Part shown: positions 10,621 through 21,508 of the stretch, one piece after another
Layout of the letters: each line of letters starts with the position of its first letter
How positions within the stretch are numbered: position 1 is the stretch's first letter
Source of the DNA: Macrosoma leucophasiata
Taxonomy: Eukaryota; Arthropoda; Insecta; Lepidoptera; Hedylidae
DNA length: 64,000 nucleotides
NCBI GenBank assembly: GCA_036365455.1
Contig: JAWQUS010000007.1
Coordinates: 19,112,001-19,176,000 of the forward strand
Direction: 5' to 3'
Made by a program: the position numbers and the translations under genes
The notes under the pieces: generated by a model
Told to the model about the DNA's origin: nothing
Databases searched by the model: none
Seen by the model: only the letters and a program-made list of their open reading frames with translations

Positions 10621-11720
10621 TTGATGGCGTGTAAACGGTATAGTTTGACTTACATACTTTTATTTAAAGGAATGTCGGAATTGAGTGGATAGAAACGCTT
10701 GAAGGAATTAGTTATATATTGTGTGATACAGCCCTACAATCGGTTTGCCTGAGTGCCGTTATAGGCTCCCACATCACACATATATGTCCACATTCGAAAC
10801 AAATAACTACTAGTAGAAGTACTGAATGTATCTTTGATATCCAAATGGGTAGGCAGACGTAAATACCTTCATGATACCATGCAAATGCCCATGACTGGCG
10901 TTAAGTTTTTGAGTGCACGTATTAGGAGGTAACGTTATTTACATTAATCGAGCACAAAAGTGAATTGGATTAATCATTGGAAACTTCGGTTAAAGCGTAG
11001 CAGAGAGATCATCACAGTTCAGTTTAAGACAGAAACATCTCGCTAAAAACAAGAAAAATATTGTTATTACATTTAGTTCTTCTCAATTTTACTGTAGGGT
11101 GCTGTATTGTGCCTATACAATTAATGTCAACCGATACGCCCCCTGAACTCTGAATAAAGATGATAGACGTCGAATACCTTGAAGACGTCCTGTTTTAGAA
11201 AAATCTTCGGACTTCACTGGACAGATCATTCATTAGTCCGTAATGAATCCTTAATTCCTTATGTTACGTGAGCCCGCAGGCTCATACACAAGGTCATTTA
11301 TGTAAACAAATTATTTCACATCATAAAAAAAAACCATTAAACATTTTACTATATCCCCGCTGGGAAGCTAAGACTACTTTGGTCACATTGCAAGATAGAG
11401 AACAATCTGGCATAGCCGTAGCTGTCTAGGAAAGTAGAGTGGAAAACGCGTCCTCTACAATTTGGCCACTGTTTGCCAAGCCATCAGCATCATCGAAGAT
11501 AGAACAACATGGTGTAACTTAGCCCAGAAAAGTAATTAAAAGTAATTCGTCTAGATCACGACCCTCAAAGTTGGAGATATACGACGCAAGGAGGCGACAG
11601 AAATATTGTGATGTCATACCCTGATCACGGGATAGAATCAGGGATCTCTTGCCAGTGGTGGTCCTAGGGGGAGAGTCGTAAGGGCATCCACAAAATCAGA
11701 CAAGATTTGTTCGTTTTATA
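10621..11720. other. Intergenic, with one short family J repeat
   Basis: At about 11268-11325, TGAGCCCGCAGGCTCA then ACAAGGTCATTTATGTAAAC matches about 15457-15515 (family J). The rest shows no gene or recognised repeat. Confidence 0.4.
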
Positions 11721-11724
11721 AGTT

Positions 11725-11910
11725 AAAGGATTGACAGACAAGAAGACGGGCCACCGGTGACGTGACGTGACGGTGACTACTTTCATACATTACTTACATC
11801 AAAGTAGTGTTTGAAAGTAGTCACCGTCGCCTATGAACATTTGCAATACCAGGGGAATCGCCAACGCGCTGCCAGCCCTGGAGGACTCTTTTGACGCTGA
11901 TTTTTGATTT
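11725..11910 (+). repeat. ACAGACAAGCAGACGGGCCACC-type repeat with internal inverted repeat
   Basis: Shares GACAGACAAGAAGACGGGCC, AGTCACCGTCGCCTATG and CAACGCGCTGCCAGCCCTG with the copy at 60807-60920. The middle carries 17-bp perfect inverted arms (11769-11785 and 11812-11828, GACGGTGACTACTTTCA) absent from that other copy. Confidence 0.7.
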
Positions 11911-11960
11911 TTGAAGAACCCCATATTGTAGCACCGAGTTGAAACTAATAGGTACATAAA

Positions 11961-12170
11961 ACTGCCTCTGTAATTTAGTGGTAGCAGGCCACTGATACTG
12001 CGCCAGGGTTTTGGTTTCGAACCGGTTCGGGGGCTATCAGAGAACACAATGTAAAATTCTTTATCTGGTGTTATATTGGGATTGTTTAACTTTTCGGGAG
12101 CTTGCCAGTACCTCGGAGTTTTGTAATGAACCCGGAGGTGCCCAGTGACCATCCTCCTGTTCAAATCCTT
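11961..12170 (+). mobile_element. Family B SINE, diverged partial copy
   Basis: TGCCTCTGTAATTTAGTGG, TAGCAGGCCACTGATACTGC and a degraded B box GGTTTCGAACCGG are recognisable, followed by family body sequence (AGCTTGCCAGTACCTCGGAG). Confidence 0.7.
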
Positions 12171-13950
12171 GCCTAAGACCGGGCCTGTCTCAGGCGTGTC
12201 AAAAGTAATCTCTAATAGTTCCTTCTAATTTAGAAATGCAAGCAGTTGTTTTTGTTACACTACCACTACACCAAAAAATTGAGACCATCAGTGATACTAA
12301 ACTGCATTGAATTTATACCTACCTGTAAATTGAAACCGCTACAAAAATATTCACAACTATAGAGCGTTTTAAAATTACTTAACACTATTTGAATTGTCGC
12401 CGCATGTCCCATGTGAACTAGGCCAAGTACAGACGAAAATGGAAGAAGTCATTTACTCCCAATAATTACCGAAGCGATTATTGTAACTATCCAGACGCGT
12501 GTTGACGTGTTACAGTTAAACGTGGTCCGCCCACCGTAAAAGATGAGGAAAATTGGAAATAAAATAAAATAACTTACGCAGGCTAGCGCTCGTCATGCGA
12601 AACAGACATTAGTCACTAATTTCCCTTTTGATTTTAAGTAATTTATATACGAAATTATGTTGGAACTTGGCTTGGATGTCGAAGGGTGCTTTCTATGATA
12701 AATGTTCATTTTGTATTCGATTAGGCAGACATGTCACTGATATGTATCGAGATTGAATGATTGATTGCGTAATCAGGATTAGTATCACGTATGTTATAGT
12801 ATCATTATTCGGCAATTAACTCGATAGATTTATATCAGCCTATCATTAAAGTCTTCTGGTTTTATTGATGGCTGTCAAGTTAGAGCCGGAGCTGATATCA
12901 ATTTCTTAATGATAATTTTCATAAATACATACACCTATTAAAAATTAAGGAGGCATAATGCCTTAGTCCTCAGTATTGGCTACGCCTCTATATTGAAATA
13001 TCTGGTTTCATGTACCTCGATTTTTACTATAGTACCTACTGCTTACCAGCAATGTAAATTGTATGCTTGTTTGCTACTTCATGAATTAAAAAAAGGTATA
13101 AAAATTGTGAATGATAGTACAAAAATATACCCCTTTGTATAATAAAGGTTCTGCTTAATGTTTGATAATTTTTGGGTATAGATAGATATTAAAGATAGTA
13201 AAGGCTGTTATGTATTATGTTATAGGGAATACTATTTCAAGATTACAATTTTAAGTATAATCATGAATCTGTAATATTATTATGAACAATTCTTTTAATG
13301 TCTAAGAAAAGAACAGATTTTTAAAACCAAACAGAAATACTATCATCAAAAGAACTACGTTTGACAAAAAACCTCAAAAATTTTAAAAAGACTCATCTTG
13401 TTTTTTCTTATGCTTAGATATACGAGCTCGTAAATTGATTACGATTAACACGATTTTTTTTTCATCCGTGAGATAATCTTTTATATCATCAACTATTTTG
13501 TTTACAGAACCAGTAATTTCAGTTCCATTATTCTCTCTCATAAATATAATAAATCAAATTGCATAATTACTAAATACTAAACAAAGGGCGACAATAGTAG
13601 TAATTGTTTCATTATTCGCGCCCTGCTATTTCCATGGCGTTATCGCTCTATCAACTTGGCCCCTTTTATGTTGTAGGAATTATGACTACCTTATAATTTC
13701 CGTATGCAAATATGCTTCCACGTACAGGTGTAAAGTGCCTTCTAAATTTGCAAGGGCGCGTTTTGAATAGAAATATGCTGTATGTTTTGATGATTTAAAT
13801 ATTTTATTTCGTGCTATAAATAATAAATGTAATATTATTTCCCGCTTATGTTTCAGATAAGTAGATATAAGTTCATGAAAACTTACACGCTCCAATTTGG
13901 ATGTATAGAAATAAATTTAAATTAGAAAATGTCGTAACAGAAGGTAGATA
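12171..13950. other. Intergenic; one Hox/TALE-like motif cluster
   Basis: No gene or repeat copy recognised. At about 12858-12877, TTTTATTGATGGCTGTCA juxtaposes a Hox/Exd-like TTATTGATGG with a Meis/Hth-like CTGTCA. The rest is AT-rich and featureless. Confidence 0.3.
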
Positions 13951-14110
13951 CGACCCGGTTAGTTCAGCGGTGTGAGATGACCGTTTGATTTTAAGGGTCG
14001 CGGGTTCAATCCCCGCATCGAGACAAATATTTGTATTGCCTATAAATGGCACCCACGACACAGGTTTTACCTAGTGTGGGGCTGTGAGTGTAAGTGCATT
14101 AAGTAAGTGT
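13951..14110 (+). mobile_element. Family C tRNA-derived SINE (internally deleted)
   Basis: The head CGACCCGGTTAGTTCAGCGG has a D-arm/A-box form; GGGTTCAATCCCCGC serves as T-arm/B box; the CATCGAGAC end pairs partly with the 5' strand. The body continues AAATATTTGTATTGCC then AGGTTTTACCTAGTGTGGG. About 50 bp of body are missing compared with 61199-61399. Confidence 0.85.
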
Positions 14111-15139
14111 TAAGTATACATTAACGAATTCAGCTGATCCAAAGGTGGACTCATGAAACTTGTGTGCCTTAAAAAAGAGAGAGTGATGGATATAGAAGCA
14201 GCAAGACAGAGATGGGTGGCGTTAATGCTGTATGCTTTTCCCGCAATGAAACTAGACTGTAAGATAAGACATTAAGTATATGAACTAGATGATAGAAGTA
14301 CCTCTTCCTTATTTTATCTACTTTGTGTTATAATGATGGTTAGCGAGCGATAAGGCAGCCTCTCGACAAGCATAACAATATAAAGTTAATGAGGAACGAT
14401 TATATATGTGTACATGTAGTATGCATTTCAGTAATCAAATATTTGAGGTTAGTGGCAATGCCAGGTATAAATACAAGCGAGGGTTAAGTATGTAGGTACC
14501 TTTAATACATTCAAATTGGTCGGAATAGTAACCAACAATATAGAATTGTTAGTTAGGAGACTTTATTGAGTTTCAAATGAGGAATCAGAACCCAAATATT
14601 ATGGATCATTTTTACTCTGCTGCAACGAGTCTTATCCTCTTTTAATCTGTAGGTGTATTAATTAAGATCTGAGGTGAGTTATATTCAATCTGTAATAACC
14701 TATATTTCATCCAACGTAATATATTTTCTCTTTCTGGACTCGCAACACAATGGGGATTCGGAATATAGACATCACGGCAATTTCTGACCAATCACTGTTT
14801 TAATATAACATGCACACTTATTTAATTGTTACTTGTTGCGTGAGAAACGCGAAGTGGCAGTAGGGAGTTACTTTTAAGTCGTACTCATATTTATAAGGAC
14901 AAATTTGATTTTATGTACTAAATCACATCAACAGCTTTTAACTCAACGGCGTTAGGACCAAAATTGTATTTTTTGTTTTAACTGAAGCGCAGTTGGAAGG
15001 TTTGAGCTAGAGTGGAAATGTGCAAGAAGCATTAATCACAACAGAATTAGCTTTGGCGATCCGTCCCTAAGTGTCCAACGAAGATTTATATCGTACCCTG
15101 CGCAGGAGTCCAGATTGGTTTTATAAGTTTGAATGTTTT
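14111..15139. other. AT-rich intergenic, nothing recognised
   Basis: No gene, repeat copy or notable structure seen. Confidence 0.4.
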
Positions 15140-15520
15140 ATTAACGTAACTTCACGCCTGTATTTCATAAAGGTGTAGGCATAAGTAAACACATGCATGT
15201 AAACATTACAAGGAAACACTCATATTTCCAATGTCATTGACATCTCCGGGCACATTACCATCTTCATATGGAAGAACCTTCTGGAACAAGTATTTTAATA
15301 CCTATTGGAAGATTCCAACATTTGTGAAGTTTAAATTGGTTCCGGTTTAAATAAATGGTTTTTGATTAGGATTTTTTTTATTAGATACCCAACACTCGTA
15401 GAATTAATGGTACCGGGAAAATCAAAAAATCTTTCGAACTTATCTTATATTCTTATCCGAGCCTGCCCGCGGGCTCGAATACAAGATCATTTACGTAAAC
15501 AAGTTATTTGACATCCATAT
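15140..15520 (-). mobile_element. Family B fragment plus family J short repeat
   Basis: AACGTAACTTCACGCCTGTA and CATTGACATCTCCGGGCAC match the family B body in reverse orientation, heavily diverged. About 15457-15515 (GAGCCTGCCCGCGGGCTCG, ATCATTTACGTAAACAAG) matches the family J sequence at 11268. Confidence 0.55.
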
Positions 15521-16380
15521 ACTTAGGTACAACTTATCCCCGAACCGGAGACCGAACTTCGGATCACTGTATTAAGTTATAAAGGTGCAAGTCTGGCTTC
15601 CTTGTGATTATAGATGATGAGGTCTTGCTTGTCTTGTAAGTGTGGATAGAAGATATACAGATTACGTAAGCGCCCTCAATTTTTTTAAAAATAATTTTTC
15701 ACCAAAGAGTGCTTATACAGATAAGCGAAGTTAAGTATAGATTACGTTAAATCAAGGGATGTTATCTAAACTGCATGGTCCCCTAAGGCTAAGGAACTAA
15801 AGATATACAAAAATATTACCTGTGCCGGGTAACTGTCCGAAGGTATGTCCAACCGCCTCTGCGAGGTTGGGGATCACATAAATACTACTTAACGCGCACG
15901 ACACTTTAAATTCAAATTAAAAAAAACTGGTTAAGTGTATGTCGGGGCACGCGCGACGTAGGGTTCCGTTTTTATAAGTAGGTACACTATATACATTGAT
16001 CGACGATTACTCGTAAAGTTGTTGAGTTTAAGTATTTAGATTTGATAGTTTTTCTTTTAAATTCGTTAGTATTAATCACCATGTTTTTTTTCACACGTCT
16101 AAACACCACCGTTTAGCTGGCAGATGGGGGTGGCACTTGACGAAAATTTGTACCTACTATAAAGCGAAATATTTCACAAACGGATCGTTTAATAGAAAAA
16201 AAAAGAATATTAGCAACCTACTTTAAACAACATTTATGTAAGTCATTACTATTATAATGACAGTCAAATTTCGTGTGTCAGGACCGGGATATCTGACGCT
16301 CCACACTCTCTTTCTACACGTAAGAGTACTTGGCGTGAAGATACTAACAAACATAAATAATGTTGACATTCAGCTTCGGT
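15521..16380. other. AT-rich intergenic, nothing recognised
   Basis: No gene or repeat family copy identified; a short GC-richer patch at 15825-15875. Confidence 0.35.
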
Positions 16381-16382
16381 TG

Positions 16383-16450
16383 GTAACATTTCACATCCTT
16401 CTCTAACTTAAAGAAATCTGTTAAAGTTAAAGAAGGATGTGAAATGTTAC
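16383..16450. repeat. 27-bp inverted repeat hairpin
   Basis: Arms 16383-16409 and 16424-16450 match at 26 of 27 positions (GTAACATTTCACATCC...) with a 14-nt loop. It abuts the LINE 3' end that follows. Confidence 0.85.
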
Positions 16451-16456
16451 AATAAC

Positions 16457-16560
16457 TTTAACAAATATTTATTTATTTAAACTTTTGCACATAAATTATG
16501 TACAGAGGCGGACTTAATACCTAGTGGTATTCTCTACCAGTCAACCTACAAGCCAAAAAG
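16457..16560 (-). mobile_element. LINE 3' end fragment (5'-truncated)
   Basis: On the minus strand: GGTTGACTGGTAGAGAATAC, TATTAAGTCCGCCTCTGTAC, an ATTTATGTGCA stretch and an (AAATA)n tail. The same 3' end, again truncated, occurs at 7379-7461. Retroelement class inferred from truncation and tail. Confidence 0.6.
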
Positions 16561-16696
16561 AACTATCAAAGGTGAATTAAAGTAGGAGGGAAATTACATT
16601 TGAGAAACAAAGAATTATATGTAATGTAAATCATAATATCGTGGTGCAACCCAGGCTTAAATAGACAGATAGGAGATCTCGAAATTATGCATTAAC

Positions 16697-16848
16697 CCCC
16701 TTATTCATAAACGTATTTTAGCTAAAGTGTTGCTAATCTCTCATTTGTCCTTTTCTATCCTGCACATTTGACAATGCAATTGATAAAGACAAAGCATTCT
16801 ATAGCTAAACGTATCTAATGCACGTTAATGATTAAGGGGGTAAGTGTT
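16697..16848. mobile_element. MITE with ACCCCCTTA termini
   Basis: About 150 bp between ACCCCCTTATTCATAAACG and, reversed, ACCCCCTTAATCATTAACG (17 of 19 identical). Non-coding. A left-half copy recurs at about 39650-39755 inside another repeat. Flanks have TTA/TAA, so the target duplication is uncertain. Confidence 0.7.
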
Positions 16849-17463
16849 TAAACTATTTAGCTACGGTACCCTAAAGACTGTAGAAGCTAAAATCAGGACG
16901 TAACTTTTTAGTAATTACCAGACATCACCGAGTAGCATTACTAATGCGTGAATAAGGGTACCCTTTTCCAAATAATTTTGTGTGTAACAAAACAAGCAGT
17001 TGACGTAATTTATAAGCACAACCCTCATCAAAGATATTTGGAGCATAAAATAAACATTTAGATGTTGTTAAAGTTGTGCTCGTTGTATCAAAACGATTTC
17101 TGTCATATTAATTATTATCTAGTAACTCGGATATAATTTAGACCAGCAAGAAACCCATTGTAAAATATTAATGTGATGGGTGTGAAATGATTTGAAGTTT
17201 ATAGAATTAATATTGTTTACTTTTCTTTACCTATTATTATTTTTTATGAAATAGATGTATGAGGATGTAGGTGTCGTTCATGTTGATTAATCAGTTAATG
17301 TCGTTTTAGGTAGGAAATGAATTAGGTTAATCTATCTTATCTTTTGTTTCTATAAAGTATCCATCTTTTATTCAGAAGTGAGCATATCGAAGCGATTGTC
17401 TAGTAACACCCGTGGTATAAAGTTTTGTTTTATTCTTGTAAAATGTATCTATATCAGTCCTTT

Positions 17464-17708
17464 TACTAGTGGTGGAGCTCCAGTGACGGAGATCGCGGGC
17501 GAAGGCACGCCCGCATTACCTAATATACTTGCCGCTAATTGGTAGTGTTAGCACTATCGTGTTCCGCTCAGGTGGTAACGTATGGCCCTGTAATTTCCGG
17601 AACAGAGGCATAACACCTTAGGCCTCAGGAGTGGTAACGCATCTGCATTTTGACCTTGGTCTTTTTTTAACTGCATGCTTCTTTGCCACTTCCATTACAT
17701 AAAAAAAA
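17464..17708 (+). mobile_element. Family A SINE-like, near complete with small deletion
   Basis: ACTAGTGGTGGAGCTCCAGT through GTAATTTCCGGAACAGAGGC and GGCCTCAGGAGTGGTAACGC to CCACTTCCATTACATAAAAA. The segment between the GACCTTGGTC block and AACTGCATGC is shortened. Confidence 0.88.
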
Positions 17709-17809
17709 GGACTGCAATTCCAAATAGGTACAAGTCACGTTTTTTTTTGTTATTTTGTAAAGTAAATCGGTGAGTGTAAAAATGCGTACAACAATTTTAA
17801 TCTAACGTT

Positions 17810-18115
17810 TTAGCAGGTTTTCGAGAACTTCATACATTATAGAAATTATATTTGCGGATATTCTGTGAAGAAGAAGTTGGGGCTGTTGGGAGTAGTGGTA
17901 TACTCGAGAAAATCCGCAAATATAGGTAACTAGCTGTTGCCCGAGTATTCGCCCTCGTGGATGTCATTTAAAAAGTAACCTATGTTCTTTCTCAAATTCA
18001 ATTCTATCTATGTACCAAATTTCATTAGAATCGGTACCGTCGTTCGGACGTGAAGAGGTAACAGACAGACAGACAGAGTTACTTTCGCATTTATAATATT
18101 AATAGGGAAGTAGGG
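17810..18115. mobile_element. Family I/M dispersed element
   Basis: AGGTTTTCGAGAACTTCATAC and TTTGCGGATATTCTG match about 7585-7640. Then AGCTGTTGCCCGAGTATTCG, ACCAAATTTCATTAGAATCG and (CAGA)n lead to ACTTTCGCATTTATAATATT. The right half is the reverse of the element at 48645-48830. Confidence 0.6.
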
Positions 18116-18237
18116 ATTTCTACAAGAATTTTAGTCTGTTTTTTTATAAAAAAGGTTTACATTTATTAAAAGTTACAATTTATCAAAACTTTGCATTTTA
18201 AGAAAAGTTAGAAATAACTTTCACATTCATTATTTTA

Positions 18238-18440
18238 TTGGATCGCCCCAAAAGTGCGAATCATCGATGTGGCAATCGAAAGCTTAGTGCACACGGTACC
18301 CGTTTAAGTAGCGTGTACACTACGGTCGAGGAATGTGACACCAAAACGTCATGGCAATTAAGGAATCGGCAAGCTCTAACCTCGCTGTCAAACCTGCGCA
18401 CGAGGCTGATTGGCACCTCCACGGATCGATAGCACTGGAA
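18238..18440. other. Unassigned higher-GC island
   Basis: About 200 bp of balanced composition between AT-rich flanks, open for 64 codons plus and 61 codons minus, with no recognisable domain. It matches no repeat family in the window. Confidence 0.25.
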
Positions 18441-18593
18441 AGGCACAATTTTAGTAAGTATTTATTTTATAAATAACCGATTGACGTAAATATTGTAATA
18501 CTTGTAGTTTTTTCATACTTTTAGTCAAAGCATATCTCTAGAGTTTGCAAGAAACTAAAGGCGAAATAATATAAAAAACAATTATTAAGGGTA

Positions 18594-18870
18594 AAAGCGA
18601 CTTCTTTACGATATTCAATAAACTGCAAAGTCTATTATATCGGTTGCCTAAATAGCATAGTCGGCAATAGATGGCGCTGCTGCTACCATAAAACAATGCA
18701 ATAAATGTGAAGGAAAGATTTGACAAATCGGGCAGGACTTCAGTAGCTCAATTGGAAGAGCGGCTGGACTAGATTCCCAGTAGGCCGCGAGTTCGAGTCT
18801 CGCCTGAAGTCAAATTTTTCTTTCCATTTTTCTTTAAATAAAATATATTTCACAAGCATGTGTTAATGCA
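18594..18870 (+). mobile_element. Family D SINE with tRNA-like core
   Basis: A tRNA-like core at 18736-18811: 8-bp acceptor-like pairing GACTTCAG/CTGAAGTC, D arm TAGCTCAATTGGAAGAGC, T arm GCGAGTTCGAGTCTCGC, and a 9-nt loop where a 7-nt anticodon loop is expected. It is preceded by a ~90-nt conserved leader (GGCAATAGATGGCGCTGCTG) and followed by CACAAGCATGTGTTAATGC. Direct repeats of 30 bp (18564-18593, 18871-18900; one mismatch) flank it. Confidence 0.85.
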
Positions 18871-18895
18871 AAATAATATAAAAAACAATTATTAA

Positions 18896-19048
18896 AGGTA
18901 CGATTCCGAACTCGGCAGTGCTGCCGCAGCACCATATTTCTCAATTTTCTATTGCAGAGCTCGGAATGTAATCTCATATAAACTCATACATAATATATGG
19001 AGACCAGTAGTGCTGCGGCAGCACTGCTGCCGAGTTTGGAATCGTACT
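18896..19048. mobile_element. TTAA-target MITE (piggyBac-like)
   Basis: A 153-bp non-coding element flanked by TTAA at 18892-18895 and 19049-19052. Ends AGGTACGATTCCGAACTCGG and, reversed, AGTACGATTCCAAACTCGG, extend into a further inverted GTGCTGCCGCAGCAC block, giving arms of about 38 nt. TTAA duplication is characteristic of piggyBac-family transposition. Confidence 0.82.
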
Positions 19049-19189
19049 TTAATGAGGCCTATCGAAGGGAATTGTTGTCGGTCATCGTTCCTACCTCTGC
19101 GTTGAATTGACGATAGTCTGGCCCACACGGCAAAAGAGAAAGCCAATTTCCGATCCAGGCACATCTCGCGAAACTTCCATCTCTATTAT

Positions 19190-19384
19190 ACTTGCCGCTA
19201 AATGGTAGTGGTAAATGTACAGCCCAGTCATTTCCGGCATAGAGGCATAACACCTTAGGCCTCAGGAGTGGTAACGCATCTGCATTTTGACTTCGGTCTT
19301 TGTGTGGGTGTCTATAGGCTGCAGTTTCCACTTAACATCAGTGAAGTGCATGCTAGTTTGCCACTTCCATTACATAAAAAAAAT
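19190..19384 (+). mobile_element. Family A SINE-like, 5'-truncated
   Basis: Starts within the family at TTGCCGCTAAATGGTAGTG and runs through GGCCTCAGGAGTGGTAACGC to CCACTTCCATTACATAAAAA. Confidence 0.88.
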
Positions 19385-19497
19385 TCTTATAGGTCAGCGC
19401 TCAGAGAGACCTTGACCTACCTTTTAACGCTGGTATGCCGCAAGGCTCTGTGGCTCAGGGTTGTAGAGGGGAGAGGTTTGGGGTCGATTTAATTTGG

Positions 19498-19851
19498 TAC
19501 AGTTCAATCACTCGAAGACACATGTCTGCGCATTCTCCGCTATAAAAGCCCCATTGATTGTAGCACCATTGTTCTGTGCTAATTCACACTCTTAATTCTT
19601 CACAAAATTGATATGCTGTAGCGAAACCCCAGCTTTCAAGCTTGCCTTGTTATGCGGATGACAGCATGCAGATCTGACTTTGATCTGAATTATCGAGATA
19701 TATATGTCGAGGAAAGTACAACTAGGCTTGTATCTGAAGTCGAGTACTCTCTGGAGCGGATCTGGAATTGGGTAAGCCAAGTAAGTACAGTTCAATCTCT
19801 CAAAGACACGTCTTTATCGTTTGTCGCTAAAAGCCCCATTTATTGTAAAGA
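19498..19851 (+). repeat. Spaced direct duplication of ~65 bp
   Basis: About 19498-19562 and 19787-19851 share TACAGTTCAATC, CTC-AAGACAC, CGCTA-AAAGCCCCATT and TATTGTA/GATTGTA, with period about 288 bp. The intervening sequence is unassigned. Confidence 0.6.
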
Positions 19852-20615
19852 TTTGGTTTAAGGCACCCACTCTTCGTCATTACTTAAGTCAGAGTGTCAT
19901 TTTCTGTAGCGCGTCATAGTGTCATAGTGTCTTCCAAAACTGGCAGCGTGTTGGCAACAGCCCTGATTTGTAAAAGAACATAGGCGATGGTAACCATTGA
20001 CTTTCTATCAAAGGTAGGCCAGTTCTTCAAATGTATAAAATAATTGGAGGCACTGTTAACTTTTATGAGCTACCGGTGAAACCCCCGCTGGACATAAATT
20101 AATGTATTAATTGTGCATTCAAATTACTTAAACAGACAATTTTCATTAATGGGCTTGTTGAATATACCTATATTGGTTCATTACTTAATGTAAAGGTAGT
20201 AAAACACTAATGAAACATCTCGTGACTGATTATAGTAACGTGTTATGTTAAAACAACATAATTAAATAAATTATTTTCCATTACAAACAATAGGTAGCAT
20301 AAAATAATTATAACCGACCATTCGTTTCAAATTGTCGAAGCATTTAGAAGTGGTTTATATTTTATCTTAAAACCAGGGTCTACATTGACATTGGTTTTGA
20401 GACCCACTTTTTTTATAAAATGTATTTTATACAATAGTTATGTGTGCTATGTACAAAAGTTTATTGCATCATAGGAACGGTCGATTAGCTGATACTGAAA
20501 TAATATGGAGTTTCTTTTTACTTTTTAATTTTTGACAAGTAAAGAAAAATAACGGAAGATACCTACTTTTAAAACATTCCGTGAGTGATAACTGTGAAGG
20601 ATAATTAACTTTATA
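19852..20615. other. AT-rich intergenic, nothing recognised
   Basis: No gene or recognised repeat. Confidence 0.4.
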
Positions 20616-20896
20616 CTGGTGGTAGAGTTCCAGTGTCGGAACTCGAGGGCGTAGGCATCACCGCGTTATCTAATCTGTCTCCCGCCGCTTAATGGTAGTG
20701 TTAAGCATTAAGTAATATGTTCTGGATAGAAATGTATGGCTCCGTAAAAACTATCACAGAGGGAAAACAATTTGGCCTCATGGGGTGGCAAAGAATCTGC
20801 CTCTGGTTTTTTTTGCAGATGTAGATAGATAGTCTTCAGTGTTCGCTTACCGTCCACTTGAACTGCATGTTTGTATGTCATTGTCATTACATAATA
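20616..20896 (+). mobile_element. Family A SINE-like, diverged full-length
   Basis: ACTGGTGGTAGAGTTCCAGT to GTCATTGTCATTACATAA. The middle has the older-subfamily AACTATCACAGAGG block. Confidence 0.8.
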
Positions 20897-20906
20897 AATC
20901 TTTCTA

Positions 20907-20907
<1 letters not shown>

Positions 20908-20943
<36 letters not shown>
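20908..20943. repeat. (TA)n microsatellite
   Basis: About 16 uninterrupted TA units between the family A copy and the family K repeat. Confidence 0.95.
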
Positions 20944-20945
<2 letters not shown>

Positions 20946-21183
20946 AAATAAATTGCTGTTCGTTAGCTAAAACTCGAGAACGGCTGGTCCGATTTGGCTT
21001 ATTTTGGTTTTGAATGATTTTTGGAAGTCCAGGAAAGGTTTAATAGGTAAGAGAATATGAAGAAACTGAAAGGAAACAGTAAAAACCACAATTTTATTTA
21101 CCCATACAAATAGTCCGTATATATCAAACCTTTGACACATTATTTCATTGTGAGGCAATACGAAGTTTGCCGAGTCAGCTAGT
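20944..21183 (+). mobile_element. Family K dispersed element
   Basis: AAAATAAATTGCTGTTCGTTAG, CTCGAGAACGGCTGGTCCG, TTTTTGGAAGTCCAGG, and an end with TACGAAGTTTGCCGAGTCAG. An inverse copy lies at 30887-31140. Non-coding; class not established. Confidence 0.7.
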
Positions 21184-21213
21184 AAACAATAAAAAACGTT
21201 CTTTATGCAGTCC

Positions 21214-21482
21214 TACTGTTGGTAGAGCTCCAGTCATGGAGCTCGCGAGTTAGGCACCATCGTGTTACCTAATCTACTTGCCCCTAAGGCTTCAAACTGG
21301 ATGTCTACGATCTGCGGGGCGGCGCTGACTAAATGGTAGTGGTCAGAGAATATGTAATAATACTTAGTGGTGTTGTTCAGCGCGTTATTATTGTTTATAG
21401 GCTTGAGTATTCACTTCCCATCAATTTGAGCTGTATACTTATTTGCCACCATAATCATGTAAAAAAGAAAATAATAAACGTT
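21214..21482 (+). mobile_element. Family A SINE-like with long flanking direct repeats
   Basis: Family A 5' half (TGTTGGTAGAGCTCCAGTC...), diverged middle and 3' end. Flanked by a ~25-bp direct repeat (21187-21211 and 21483-21508; identical except one substitution and one extra base in the A run), read as the target-site duplication of a retroposition. Confidence 0.8.
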
Positions 21483-21508
21483 CAATAAAACAACGTTCTT
21501 TATACAGT

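Noticed and set aside
18736..18811. tRNA gene candidate with 8-bp acceptor pairing
   Set aside because: The anticodon loop has 9 nt and the same sequence recurs inside family D SINEs at 50053 and 60119.
20908..20943. (TA)n as a regulatory or origin element
   Set aside because: A simple microsatellite next to a family K element; nothing supports function.
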